Shown here piece by piece: positions 49,706 to 60,339 of a stretch of 64,000 nt of DNA (its first letter is position 1; each line of letters starts with the position of its first letter). This DNA is from Polytrichum commune (taxonomy: Eukaryota > Streptophyta > Polytrichopsida > Polytrichales > Polytrichaceae). Where the stretch lies: positions 8,806,001 to 8,870,000 of the forward strand of contig OX485803.1 of assembly GCA_950295325.1 (NCBI GenBank). Reading direction: 5' to 3'. The notes beneath the pieces are model-generated. The model did no database searches. It was not told where the DNA came from and saw only the letters and a program-made list of their open reading frames with translations. The position numbers were made by a program, and so were the translations under genes.

Positions 49706-50683
49706 CCAATAAAATAATCACCCACATTAATCTCTTATGAAAACGATCAATGTCTCCCACACCAATTTAAAACTAGACCCACATGACCAAACCAAAGTTA
49801 ACCACCCTGAATAAATTATGTCAATCCCAACCATAGAGCCCACCAACATGTGACAATTCCCCTTAAGTGAAGAGACTCCCCATGTATGCTTGTCCTCATG
49901 GGGGTTGGCGTTTCCATATGTCTATCTAACAATAGATATTTGACACAAGCTAAAACTTATAACTGGATTCTAAAAAAATAATGTGGCCCACACACTAATA
50001 GGACGATTTAGTGTAATTCCAGTCTTTTACTTATAAGTTGCGCTTGTGCACATCTATACTTAGGTAAAAGAGATTTGCTCACTCTCGGTCTCTTGGCATC
50101 ACCATCCTTAGAACTGGATGAACAAAACCAAAAAGAAAGAAAGAAACATGATCCAACCTTGGCATGCGGGAACCCCATGATTATGAGGGGCTGACCACAT
50201 CACTATTCTGACACCATCCGTCGGCATCTCTGACTGTAATAATGTGAAAAGTGGCGGGCCAACAATTATTTCTCTACATAATCCCCAACAATTTCATGCC
50301 TAGAACCGGATGGAAACATTGGTGTGATCCGGGCATGAGCATGCTTCATGGATAAGTTCCAGTTCACTAAACTCGTCACCACCCACTCACTCACCTTGAA
50401 AATCAAACTAAATAAAATAAAATAAAATAAAATAAGCTACATGTGAGTGCAGCGCCAACTCCCAGGCTTGACCCAGGCTTCTTGATTCCTCACCTACAAG
50501 AAAAGCAAGCCTAGGATCAGCAGTGCAAGTTTGTTAGTAGGCCTCAATTGTGATCACTCGTTGTTTAGAGTATGATTCTAAGTATTAGAGAACGGAAGCT
50601 TTTTGAGTAGTGCACTTCAACTTCAACTTCAGCTCAGAGTTGCAAGACAGGCTGCATCAGAGATAAGTTAGAGGGAGAGAAGT
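49706..50683 (+). promoter_or_regulatory. Upstream region of the glutamine-synthetase-type gene
   Basis: No other gene is seen between the last repeat and the first leader exon. An AAATA microsatellite (five units) lies at 50409-50434. CTTCAACTTCAACTTCAG at 50611-50628 and a purine-rich leader (AGAGGGAGAGAAG) directly precede the ATG at 50684. No reliable TATA box could be chosen. Confidence 0.4.
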
Positions 50684-50853
50684 ATGGCAGCATCAGGAGG
50701 TAGAGCAGCTCTGGCAAGAGCGTGGCACCAAGGAATCAGAGGCAAATTGTCCTGTTTCACCAAACAATCGGCCGCTGCAATGCAGACTTTGAGGGATAAC
50801 TCGGGGATCAATTCTCAGAGTGATCAGAAATCTCATCTTTTGAGGAACCCCAG
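50684..50853 (+). CDS. Possible transit-peptide exon of the glutamine-synthetase-type gene
   Basis: An open frame starting at ATG 50684 reads MAASGGRAALARAWHQGIRG followed by KLSCFTKQSAAAMQ. It is rich in Ala, Ser, Arg and Lys and has no acidic residue until position 38, as organelle transit peptides do. If the donor AG|GTCTCA at 50854 is used with the acceptor GATGCAG before 51318, the frame continues through IERDDGACRPWSRRQ into the core protein, adding 72 residues (544 in total). The donor is weak. Alternatively the exon runs on to the stronger GTAAGG at 50993 and this frame ends at the TGA at 50966, making it a leader open frame. Both models are inference. Confidence 0.4.
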
Positions 50854-50932
50854 GTCTCAAAACACTGTACAACTTGTTTGTGACGCTTTTGTGACGTTTG
50901 ATTCTTGTGGGGATGCTAGTTTGGGAAGATTT

Positions 50933-51300
50933 GGATGTGTTTGGAAGACTGATTCTTGTGACAGATGATGTACCTGTGCTGCAATCTTGGTGGGTAAGGT
51001 TGATCAATGAAATTGAGTTTTGAGTTTTGAGTTTCTGAGGTTTAGGTGTGTTGGGCGTTTTGTTGGTGTTTGAAAGGTTGGTTCTTGTGACGAATATATC
51101 TGTGCTGGGATGTTGATGGGTAAGGATGATGAAGAATTTGAGTTTTGAGTTGTAGGATTTGGGTTTCGTATTTTTGAGGTTTAGGTGTGTTTGAGAGACT
51201 TGTTCTTGTGACAGATGATGAATCTGTGCTGGAACGATGATGGGTGAGGATGATGAAGAATTTGAGTTTTGAGTTTTGGGTTTGGGTTTTTGGGTTTTTG
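50933..51300 (+). repeat. Three-copy tandem repeat, 121-129 bp unit
   Basis: TTCTTGTGA followed by a C(A/G)-rich stretch recurs at 50953, 51082 and 51203. Each unit also has ATCTGTGCTG, GGGTAAGG or GGGTGAGG, and GAATTTGAGTTTTGAGTT. Each copy carries a splice-donor-like GGGT(A/G)AGG. The array begins inside the 50684 open frame and fills the first intron. Confidence 0.85.
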
Positions 51301-51363
51301 GGTTGTGGGTGATGCAGGATTGAGAGAGACGATGGGGCATGTAGGCCATGGAGTCGGAGGCAA

Positions 51364-54300
51364 ATGTGCACGACCAGTGTGGGTAGTTTGCCTCTAAAAG
51401 AAGATGTATCGTTGAAGGGAATGCTGAATGTGGGGCAGCTGAAGGAGCTGGCTAGGTTGGGTAAAATTGACACGGTGGTAGTGGGCCTCACGGATTGCTA
51501 TGGCCGCCTTGTGGGCAAAAGGCAAGAAGCATATTCTCCTTTTTCATCTGTAATCATTTTATTCTGTTTTGTTGTGTGGAGGTAACCTGAGATTCTAGTA
51601 AAATTGGAATGGTTTGGAAAATTGATCTCACACGGTTCAAATATATAGTTGCAATTTCAATTTCACTTTTTTGTTTGTAGTTCAGGGTTAGGTCTACTAA
51701 AAAGCTCATTGGGGGCCATCCATACAATTCATCGATAGAATTGGTATACTACTAAGTTTGCTATACATAAATTTGCCCATCCACCAAATCAAACCAAAGC
51801 AAACCTAACTTAACCTGGTTGCATGCTTCGGAGCACTGATCTCCTCTTGTCCACAAACTAGATGATTGGTGCCATACAGAACCTGGAGAAGCAGGCCATG
51901 GACATTGAGATCAATCTGGACTTTCAAGAACTTCAATGCGGCTTGAATTGTTTATGAAGTTTATACAACAATCCAAACCTGGTTGCATGCTTCGGAGTAG
52001 TGTTCTCCTCTTGTCTTGACACAAGATGAGATGATTCGTGCCACATAGAATATGGAGAAATAGGCCATGGATGAGATTTAGACTCCCAAAAAGTCCAATC
52101 TTGCTTGAGTTGTTGTTGTTGGAGTTGCGGAATGGTAGACGTAGTTAGCTGGATTAGGAGTAGGGCCACTGATACAACAATAGATGGAAGTGAAGGAATT
52201 GGTATAGTATCAGGGCAGTTAAGTTCATAGATAAATTTCGTTATACAAGACAACCAATGTGGTTGCATGCTTCTCTTGACTTGACACAATATGAGATGAT
52301 TGGTGGTACATAGAATTTGGAGAAACAGGCTGACATGGACTTTGAGATCGATCTGATCTGAAAGTTCCCAAAGGTCCAATCTTGCTGAAATTGTTGTGAT
52401 TGGAAGTAGTGGTGGATTAGGACTAATTTAAGGCTTGATGATGATGGTGATAATGGATCATTGACAGATACACAGCAAATTTTTTTCTGGAGAGTGCGGT
52501 GGACGATGGGACGCATGCGTGCTCCTACCTGTTGGCCACAGACATGAACATGGAGCCTGTGCCAGGCTACAAGTTTGCAAGCTGGGAGGCTGGCTATGGC
52601 GACATTCATCTTGTTCCTGACATGAACACCTTGAGGGTGGCCAGTTGGTAAGATTTTGCCTAAACCTAAACCCAAACTGAATAATTTCTATCTTTTTGCT
52701 GGAAATTATGAATGACTTGGTAAGGTAGACGTGCCTTAGATGGATTCCCTTCTATCTGCACCCACTTCTCGAATGATATGAAACACGCAATTAGTGCGAG
52801 ATGATTGCCAAATCCAAATCGTTGCTGTAGCCATTTGCCTCATAATTTTTGGAGCTCACATGAATATCTCATTCGGTGTCAAGGTGAAGATTCTCGTGCT
52901 TATCAAATGGTCATATAGCCCCCTCCAACCCCTCCAACCCCTCCTCCCTTCCCCCCAGTTATGTTGATGACCAATGAGCCTAGAATGGTTTATTTTGAGC
53001 TCATAGTCCAATCTCTTTTAAACACTTGATGCCTTTTTGGTGTCTGTTCTTACATCCACATCTAACCACATACCACTCAAAAATAGGTATCTGATCAAGA
53101 GAAGTAACCAAGTAAGACCCATGAACTTTGGTGTCATGCATCTCAAAATCAAGTGCCCAGTGTTTGCTGTTGTGTTAGTATTGATAACATCACTTTTCAG
53201 TGTTAACTCATCAACATTGAGCGATTGATTCAATTCATACTTTAATCCACCTTTTAAGTGACTCTTGCAACTAAAAGTTATAGGAAAAAGAAAGTAAAAA
53301 TTGCTAACCCTATATAGGTAGGCATGGAATGAATGTTCTGGTTTGATGTGAATGAATCCATCCGTAGAATCAGTGTTGATGATGATATATGAATCTAGAG
53401 GATTGTGATGTTGTTCTAATGATTCGTTCAATACCGACTCAACTCATACTTCCACCTTTTAAATCACTCTTGCAACAATAAGACATAGAAACGAAAAATT
53501 GAAAATTGGTGGTCCTATGTTTGGTAGGCATTGATTCAATATTCTGGTTTGATGTGATTGAATCCATGTGTAAAAATAAGTGTGGATGAAATATGAATGT
53601 AGAGGATTGTGGTCTTTTAGGCTGGAGAAAACAGCGATCGTGTTGTGCGATGTGGTGAAAGATGACCATTCGTTGGCTCCGCATGCACCACGGTCCATTT
53701 TACGAAACCAAATCAAAGCTGCACAAGCCATAGGCGCCTTTGTGCCCATGGCGGCTTCGGAGCTGGAGTATTTTCTGTACCAGGACACATATGAAGAAGC
53801 CAAGGTAGACTTACTTTGGTGTTATTTTATTTTAAGGGCTTAATGTCATGCAATGAAGTGTCCACTGATGACAAGTGACAAATTGCATTAGTTGTCACCC
53901 CGAATTGGTCACCCCAAATTGTAGATTACTAAGTTGTGGGAAGCCAAGGTAGCTTAAGGTAGACGTGTGTTAATCCAACATAGCATTAATATGGACACCT
54001 ATATTTGAGTGATATGTGGTTAGGTGTGGATCTCAAAATGGACACTAAAAAGACACGTGTCAACGAGGGATTGGACTACACGTTCAAAAATTTGCTAACC
54101 ATTCTAGACTCATTTGTCAACATGATTGGGAGGGGACCTATATGACCACTTAATGAGCACCAGAGTATTCACTTTGATAATGAATGAGATATTCGTGTGA
54201 GCTCCAAAAATTACGAGGCAATTGGCTCTGGGCACAATTAGGGATTTCTAATCATCTCGCTCCAATTGTGTGTTTCAAATCCTATGAGAAGTGGGTGCAG

Positions 54301-57300
54301 AGAGAAAAGTGTTCGAATAACACATGTCTACCCTGCCATGGTTTAGCAGGGCTTAATGTCATTCCATGAAGCATCCATCAATTAAAAGTAACTATTGCAT
54401 TTGTCACCTCTAATTTTCCAATTCTGGGATATTAAGAATCCCCAAGTATTCGCCAGTTTCATGTCTATAGAGTGCACAGCTGCAATAATAACTTGTGCTT
54501 TGTTCTCTTTTTATATGTGAATTTCTTGTTTATCAGTATAACGTCTATCATTGGATGGGCCACTCTTAATAGTGAATATCTTTTGTCATTGTGTAGGATA
54601 AGGGATACTTCAATTTGAAACCTGCTGGTTGGGTGCGTGAAGATTATCATATATTCCAAGGGACTCGAGGGGAGTATTTCCATGGTATGGATGATACTTG
54701 AGGAAAAGTGACTTTTAACCCCTTAATGAGCTTCATAAATTACTTCAAGAGGATTTGACTTCAAGAAATCATAAGATAATGACGTAATATAGCTGAGGGT
54801 CCAACTTTTGTCAAAGTTCTTACAAAGCTATGTGCTTTCAAGCTATGTAAGTGCTATTGACAAAAAGAAAAACAAATGGAAGTTATACCAACACTATTCA
54901 CTTTTAGTAAGAAAATTGAAGAACCCACACAGAAAAGAATTGATGACAACCATGATACTTTTGTCAAAATTCTCAATTACATTAGATTAAAAAATATCCC
55001 CCCACACATGATACAAATTTTGTCTCAATCTATTCAAGCTACCCTCCGCATCTATTACCTCAAAGCAGAAAATTGGTCATTCGGGACATCTGAGCATTTA
55101 GAGGTTTAAATACACTCTTTCTTAAAGTTATCCTTTGAGTGTTGGAATGGTGTGCTTGTAAAAATGAACCTCTCATATACTTTCTTTCATCAGGCCCTGC
55201 TCGGCGACATCTGGAATCATCTGGGGTGCCAGTGGAAAACAGGTACCTTCACAAACCTTGCTTTAGCTTACCCCACACATGGGCTTGACATATATTGATA
55301 TGATTAAATTTTTGACATGTATTCACATTCTATGCATTCTAGAAGTTGGATATTTGAAAAGTATCCAAGTCTACAGTTACCAACATGGAATTGGGTTAAG
55401 AAGCAGGGCCAGAGCTAGGTACATAATTCTACAAACTAGGCAGAAGCATTTGGGTAATTTTGGTGGGACAAAATAACGAAGAAAAAAATTACATAATATA
55501 CTGGAAATATAATAGAAAGGTGATAGAAGCATTGAAATGAAAAGAAAAGGACAGAAAAGAAAAAAAGTGGCATGGGCTTGTTTGGGAGGATCATGTGTCG
55601 AAACTTTCAAAACAGAAGGAAACTGTATTCTGAATGCATTGATTTCTACTCGTTGGGTGCAGCAAGGGAGAATTTGGGCTTGGACAACATGAGCTGAATG
55701 TGAAATATGCTGAAATTCTGGAAATGGGGGATCGGCACATTGTCTATAAGCAGGTGTGGTTCATTTTTTCCTAGTGATCTTTTCTGATATCATATTGATA
55801 TTCCTCTCAAGGTGGGAGAATCTTTGTATACCCAAGTTATTATTTGGGTTTATACTATTCTAAACCATATTGATGCTAGGGCGAATTTGCCTAGATATGA
55901 TGGTTCTTGCATGGTGTATAGACCTGAATGGTATTGAAAGCAAAAATATTGTCAAATGCCCATACCCTACTGGTATCAAAATAACACAATACCTGATTAA
56001 TGCTGGTCTCAACCTTCTGTAATGGATTGGTTAGTGGATTAGTTAGAGGCCAGTCGGGTCAAACGTACAATAAAATGGAAAAATCTCTACCCTGAATTTC
56101 ATGAGCTTTTGATAACTTACTGACTGGGCATGACAAGATTTTTTTCTTCAAAATATATAGTGCTTGAGGGAGCTTGCGGATTCGATGGGTGTTTCTGTCA
56201 CATTTATGGCAAAGCCAGATGCAGCTCAACCAGGCTCTAGCTGCCACATCCATCTAAGTTTATGGGAAAATGGCCGAAATATTTTTGCAGGTGATCATAC
56301 ACTTGGCTCCACAAAATGCAGGTAATTTTTTCCGTGCATCTAAATTTGGACTGTTTAGGAACTTGTTTGTGAACTTGTTTGAACCCTCAACTTCTTTCTT
56401 TTGAGTTGAATTGAATACTACAAAATCATGATCATGGTGATCTTCCAAAATATATGACCAATTGGCTGCAATTTTAGGTCTTCATCCTAACGACTTTGGA
56501 CCTTAGATATGGTTGGTAGACATATCTTATTTAGAGTGGGTCATTTGTTTCCTCACAGTTTCTTAATGGAAATACTCCTCATTAAGGTTTCTATTTTCAG
56601 CAAATTTATTTCAATGTAATTTATTTCAATGTAAACCTCTATGTAAATAACTCAATTTAGATTCACAATTAGTAACCTTTTCACTATCTGAAGTAACAAT
56701 CAACCAAAGAACACTGTCAGTGCTTAAATGCATATAACTATGATTTACTAATTTATTCACTGGATCAATTTGTTGAGGTGGTTCCTAGTATAAACTAGAC
56801 ATTTGTTTTTTAATAGACTTTTATCTTGACTTGAAAGCATTGATCTAAACAAGTCGCAAATTGTGCAGTGATGAATTTCGATGGTTTCTCGGTGGATGGA
56901 TGAAGCATACACCAGAGCTGATGTGTTTCTATGCCCCCAATGTGAACTCATATAAACGCTTCATGGCCGGCAGCTGGGCTCCTACTCAAATAGCATGGTA
57001 TGGCCACCTTCTCTTTTTATGTGCTGTTTTTCCATGTGATTAATTCTCCTATCTTGAAATATTATTTGTAATTGCCCACAATGCCTGTAACGACATTCTC
57101 AACACCTGATATTAGCGTAAACCTTTGAATAGCTTTGTCAAGAGGATATGAGGTTGTAAAGATAGGTGTTGGGGAACTATATCACCTGAATTTCATGTGG
57201 CCTTAAAAGTGCTTGGCCTGAAAATTAAAAATCCTTTGTTGCAAAAATTATATAAATAAAAAGCTTAGGAGGTTATTACCTCAATATTTATGTCATATTT

Positions 57301-59538
57301 TATTTAGCACTCGTTTCTTTAACTGATTAATAACATCTTAACAGTAGTTGGATCATATGTGAATTCATGTTCAACTCCAAATTTATCTCAAAATGCAAGT
57401 GACCGTTCTTCATTGTTAAGTCAGTGTAGATACATACTTATCAGGGTTTGATATCTTCTCAGTGCTAACTCATCATCATTTAGCTGAAGATGATCCCTTC
57501 AGCATGGATTCAACTCAAAGTTCAACCTTTAAGGTCTCTCAACTATAAAATATAGACTCAAAAGAGTATAATTGCACCTCCGCCTTTCCTTAGGATGTAT
57601 TCAATGTTGTGCTTAGATTGATGTGATTGAATCGATGTAAAATCAGTGTTCCTGACATGAATTTAGAGGTTGGTGATGAAAACGTGTACTAATGGCAGCT
57701 GAAGAACGTGATTGGGTTCTCCGGTAAATTAAGCGGGCTAATTTGGTTACTTATCTTCATGGGACACCTATATTTGAGTGGTGGGTGGTTAGGTGCCATT
57801 CTAAGAACTGACACCAAAAAAAACATGTGTTTAAAAGAGATTGGACCTGAGCTCAAAATTTGGTCACTTTTTTAGGTTCAATAGTCAAGAACAATTTGGG
57901 GGGAAAGAGGGGGGGGGGGGGGGGTTGTGTGCTATACGACCATTTAATGATCACAAGAATCTTCACTTCGAGAATGGATAAGATTTCATATGAGCACCAA
58001 CATTATAAGGATATTGGCTATGGACACGATTTGGAACTGGCAATCATGTCATTCTAATTGTGTGTTTCATATGCTACAAGAAGTGGGTGATAAAAGTGTC
58101 CATTTAAGGCCTGATTACCTTAATGCTAGTGATGAAAATAATTATTGGATTATTGCATGTGATTTTTGGCACTGAGAAGTTGGATGGGTCTTGTTTGGTT
58201 GTGACAGGAGCCGTGATAATCGAACTGCACCATTCCGCATTCTTGGGTCTGGAAAATCATTGCGGATAGAGTGCCGTCTGCCTGGGGCTGATTGCAATGT
58301 CTACCTTGCCTTTGCTGCAGCTCTTGCTTCAGGCTTGGATGGCATCCGAAACAAGATTGAGCCACCACCACCTCTCGAGGGCAACATTTACTTTGCAAAA
58401 GACCTTTTATCTGTTCCTCAATCCCTGGTAAGAGACTCGTGCATTTCCTCACTCATTGAGGTATGCACGTGTTATTCAGTTACTCTTCTTAATCGGACAC
58501 CTATATTTGATTGGTGTGCGGTCAGGTGAGCATCAAAGAACAAACAGTATAGAGGCACATGTTCAAAAGAGGTTGAACTACATCTTCAAATTTTATTAAC
58601 TATATCACCTTGACAGTGAACGCAATTGGGAGGACCTATGTATTTAGTTAAGGAATCAACAAACATGCACTTCTAATAACCATAACTAAATTAAAGGAGA
58701 CTCAAATTTCAAATCTATTCTGCTGATGCTTCATTGTAGATTTGCTACTGCAAGATAAGTTCCATTGTGTAAATCTAATCGCTGAAAATTGGAGAACATG
58801 AAAAATGAATCGAATAACACCTGCATAAGTTAAGTACGTCTCCCACATCATGAACGATTCAATGGATTTCACACTGTGGTGGTTGGTTGTTGATGTCGTC
58901 ATTTGGGTAAAGATAAAAAAATAAATCCATGTTCAGATAACATCACAACCTTCCAGAGGCTAATATATTTATGTAAGAATTATAAAGTGTTCTTAGTACA
59001 TCATAATTTTGTGCTATTTAATTGTCATAATGCAGATTCATATTTTCCAATACAGAAGGGTATGGGTATTTGATGATCTTGTCGTTTTCGGTACCATTTA
59101 GGTCTATATACCATGCAAAGACCTTCATACCTAGGTAAACTTGCCCTAGTATCGAATGGGTTTAGTTTGGTATTGATCCACATCATCACTCGGGTATACA
59201 AAGATTCTCTCAGCTTGACATACCCACCGAATATTAATATTTGACTGGTATTACAATTTTGATGCACACGGGTAGGTTCTTTGATACCATTATTGATGTT
59301 GATCATTGATACCATGCATTGACCTACATACCAGTCCAGCACTGGTTCTAATGGAACGCAACCTGCTCATTGTGAACAGGGGGAAGCGGCAGCTCTGTTT
59401 AAAAAGAGTGAATTTGCAAAGGAAATGCTTGGAGAAGATGTTCATCACCATTACCTGCATTTCTTTGAAAGTGAACAACTTGCATACCTTCAAGCGGTGA
59501 CGGATTGGGAGAAGACAAGATACTTTGAGCAGATATGA
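51364..59538 (+). CDS. Glutamine-synthetase-type (GSI-like) ligase, ten core exons, 472 residues
   Basis: Exons 51364-51521, 52468-52647, 53621-53804, 54597-54684, 55194-55242, 55663-55753, 56161-56321, 56869-56997, 58208-58427 and 59380-59538 join in phase. The first intron has a GC donor (AAAAG|GCAAGA) and the rest are GT-AG. Motifs in order: LTDCYGRLVGKR (42-53, N-terminal beta-grasp), ASELEYFLY (158-166; E160 and E162 as metal ligands), KGEFGLGQHELNVKYAE (221-237; E223, E230), CHIHLSLW (279-286), NVNSYKRF (328-335), NRTAPFRI (351-358) and RIECRLPGADCNVYLAFAA (366-384). The length fits single-domain bacterial type I glutamine synthetases and gamma-glutamylpolyamine synthetases. NRTAPFRI and RIECRLPGAD look closer to the latter to me (recall). 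ATP-dependent gamma-glutamyl ligation is expected; the amine is unknown. All catalytic positions are present, so it looks functional. The ATG at 51364 is the first that gives only the core protein. Confidence 0.9.
51817..52445 (+). repeat. Three partial tandem repeats in the first core intron
   Basis: GGTTGCATGCTTC occurs at 51817, 51981 and 52261. Each is followed by CTTGTC or CTTGAC, then GATGATTGGTGCCA or similar, then GGAGAAGCAGGCC or similar, and AAGTCCAATCTTGC in the last two. Spacing is 164 and 280 bp, so unit ends have been lost. The third copy finishes just before the acceptor at 52467. Confidence 0.8.
52710..53115 (-). repeat. R-family full-length copy in an intron, minus strand
   Basis: The inverted unit runs AAGGTAGACGTGCC, GCACCCACTTCTCGAATG, TTGGAGCTCACATGAATATC, TGATGACCAATGAGCC, GTGTCTGTTCTTAC and ACTCAAAAATAGG. 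It is interrupted by a C-rich tract at 52930-52960. Confidence 0.7.
53218..53617 (+). repeat. Two-copy tandem repeat (about 205 bp) ending at a splice acceptor
   Basis: Copy 1 (53218-53412) and copy 2 (53424-53617) share ACTCATACTT, CACTCTTGCAAC, GGTAGGCAT, TCTGGTTTGATGTGA and AGAGGATTGTG at a 204-206 bp spacing. In the second copy AGAGGATTGTG leads directly into GTCTTTTAG, the acceptor of the exon at 53621. The first copy lacks the acceptor. A related sequence occurs at 57470-57680. Confidence 0.8.
53985..54345 (+). repeat. R-family full-length copy in an intron (reference copy)
   Basis: Order of landmarks: GGACACCTATATTTGAGTG, GGTTAGGTGTGGATC, GACACGTGTC, GATTGGGAGG, CTTAATGAGCACC, TGAGATATTCGTGTGAGCTCC, GTGTGTTTCAAATCCTATGAG, AAGTGGGTGCAGAG. 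The ends carry no clear inverted repeats. No coding frame is present. Confidence 0.75.
57470..57685 (+). repeat. Single copy of the 205-bp intron repeat
   Basis: TGGATTCAACTCAAAGTTCA, TTCAATGTTGTGCTTAG, TTGATGTGATTGAATCGATG and AATTTAGAGGTTGGTGATG match the units at 53218-53617 in order. It is not next to an exon here. Confidence 0.6.
57755..58130 (+). repeat. R-family full-length copy upstream of the 58208 exon
   Basis: GGGACACCTATATTTGAGTGG, GGTTAGGTGCCATTCTAAG, AACATGTGTTTAAAAGAG, ATTTAATGATCACAAG, TTTCATATGAGCACC, GTGTGTTTCATATGCTAC, AAGAAGTGGGTG and a final GATTACCTTAA. A long G-run (57896-57925) lies within it. Confidence 0.7.
57896..57925 (+). repeat. G-rich run with quadruplex potential
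   Basis: GGGGGGAAAGAGGGG is extended by more than ten further G residues. Four or more G tracts in 30 bases on the coding strand of an intron could form a G-quadruplex. It may also be a collapsed homopolymer in the assembly. Confidence 0.7.
58460..58860 (+). repeat. R-family copy, second subfamily, downstream of the 58427 donor
   Basis: GGACACCTATATTTGATTGG, GGTGAGCATCAAAGAACAAAC, GGCACATGTTCAAAAGAGG, CAATTGGGAGGACC, GGAATCAACAAACATGCAC, GATGCTTCATTGTAGATTTGC and GGAGAACATGAAAAATGAA. It shares its left end with the first subfamily but has a different right half. Confidence 0.7.
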
Positions 59539-59950
59539 GAGGCTCAACTTTCATATCTTCAAGAATCCTAAATATAAATAAATAAATATGGAGGAAAATC
59601 TAAATATATATATGTACACATATTGACATGCATGTGCGCGTGTATATAGAAGGCGTGCCAATTTTTTTTTGTCCATGAGAAATGCCTATTTGGTTCATCC
59701 ATCAAGATTAGACATAAGCATGAGCCACATTTTCCCGTCTTTGTGGTTTCTGATAGATGATACCGCCCTTGATCTGCATCTCTTTATTATTGAGTTGCAA
59801 ATTTCAGCAAACTTGAAGCCTGATGTTCAACTGCTTCTTCACTCTTTATTATTTGGGGGATGGATTGCCTGGTCAACACATTGTCCTAGTAGGTGTCTTG
59901 TTTTTAGGCACATTCTGAATACTCCACATTTTTTTTAGGGTAGTATATCT
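59539..59950 (+). other. 3' flank of the glutamine-synthetase-type gene
   Basis: AATAAATAAATAAATATGG at 59576-59590 supplies candidate polyadenylation signals about 40 bases after the stop. A TATATATATG stretch follows. Nothing else is recognised before the next repeat. Confidence 0.45.
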
Positions 59951-59959
59951 TTAGAATTC

Positions 59960-60303
59960 TTGTATTCAGTTCATCTTTGCTTTGATAATGAATAAGATTT
60001 ACTCATATGAGCTCCATACATTGTGAGGAATATGACTAAGGCCTCATTTTAGATTTGTTTGATAATCATCACATACTAACTGTTTTTTTTAATGTCCTAA
60101 GATGATTGGGTGCAGAGCTAAAATTGTCCGCTCTAGGCCCACTTACCTTAAGGTATGTGGGTGTTATTTGGTTAGTTTTCTTTAATTGGATACGCAGATT
60201 TTATTGGTGTGTTGTTCAGTGAGGATCAAAGAACAAATAACAAAAAGACACATTTAAAATAGTTTGGACTACATCTTCATATGTAATCAACTACATAACA
60301 CTC
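59960..60303 (+). repeat. R-family copies: end of one unit and left part of the next
   Basis: The right half of subfamily one (CTCATATGAGCTCC, GGGTGCAGAGCTAAAATTG, CCCACTTACCTTAAGG) runs head to tail into the left part of subfamily two (GTGAGGATCAAAGAACAAATA, GGACTACATCTTCATATG). The second unit stops at about 60303 and resumes at 61680. Confidence 0.65.
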
Positions 60304-60339
60304 AATGAAATGGAGTGATATTGATTTTAAAGTCCGTGA

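Noticed and set aside
50693-51491. 218- and 149-codon minus-strand open frames rich in Thr, Asn, Pro and Lys
   Set aside because: They are the antisense of the tandem repeat in the first intron; the repeated protein text mirrors the DNA repeat, not a gene.
53018-53803. Minus-strand frames of 81 to 137 codons opposite the 53621 exon and its intron
   Set aside because: They are antisense to a well-supported exon and to tandem repeats, with no motif.
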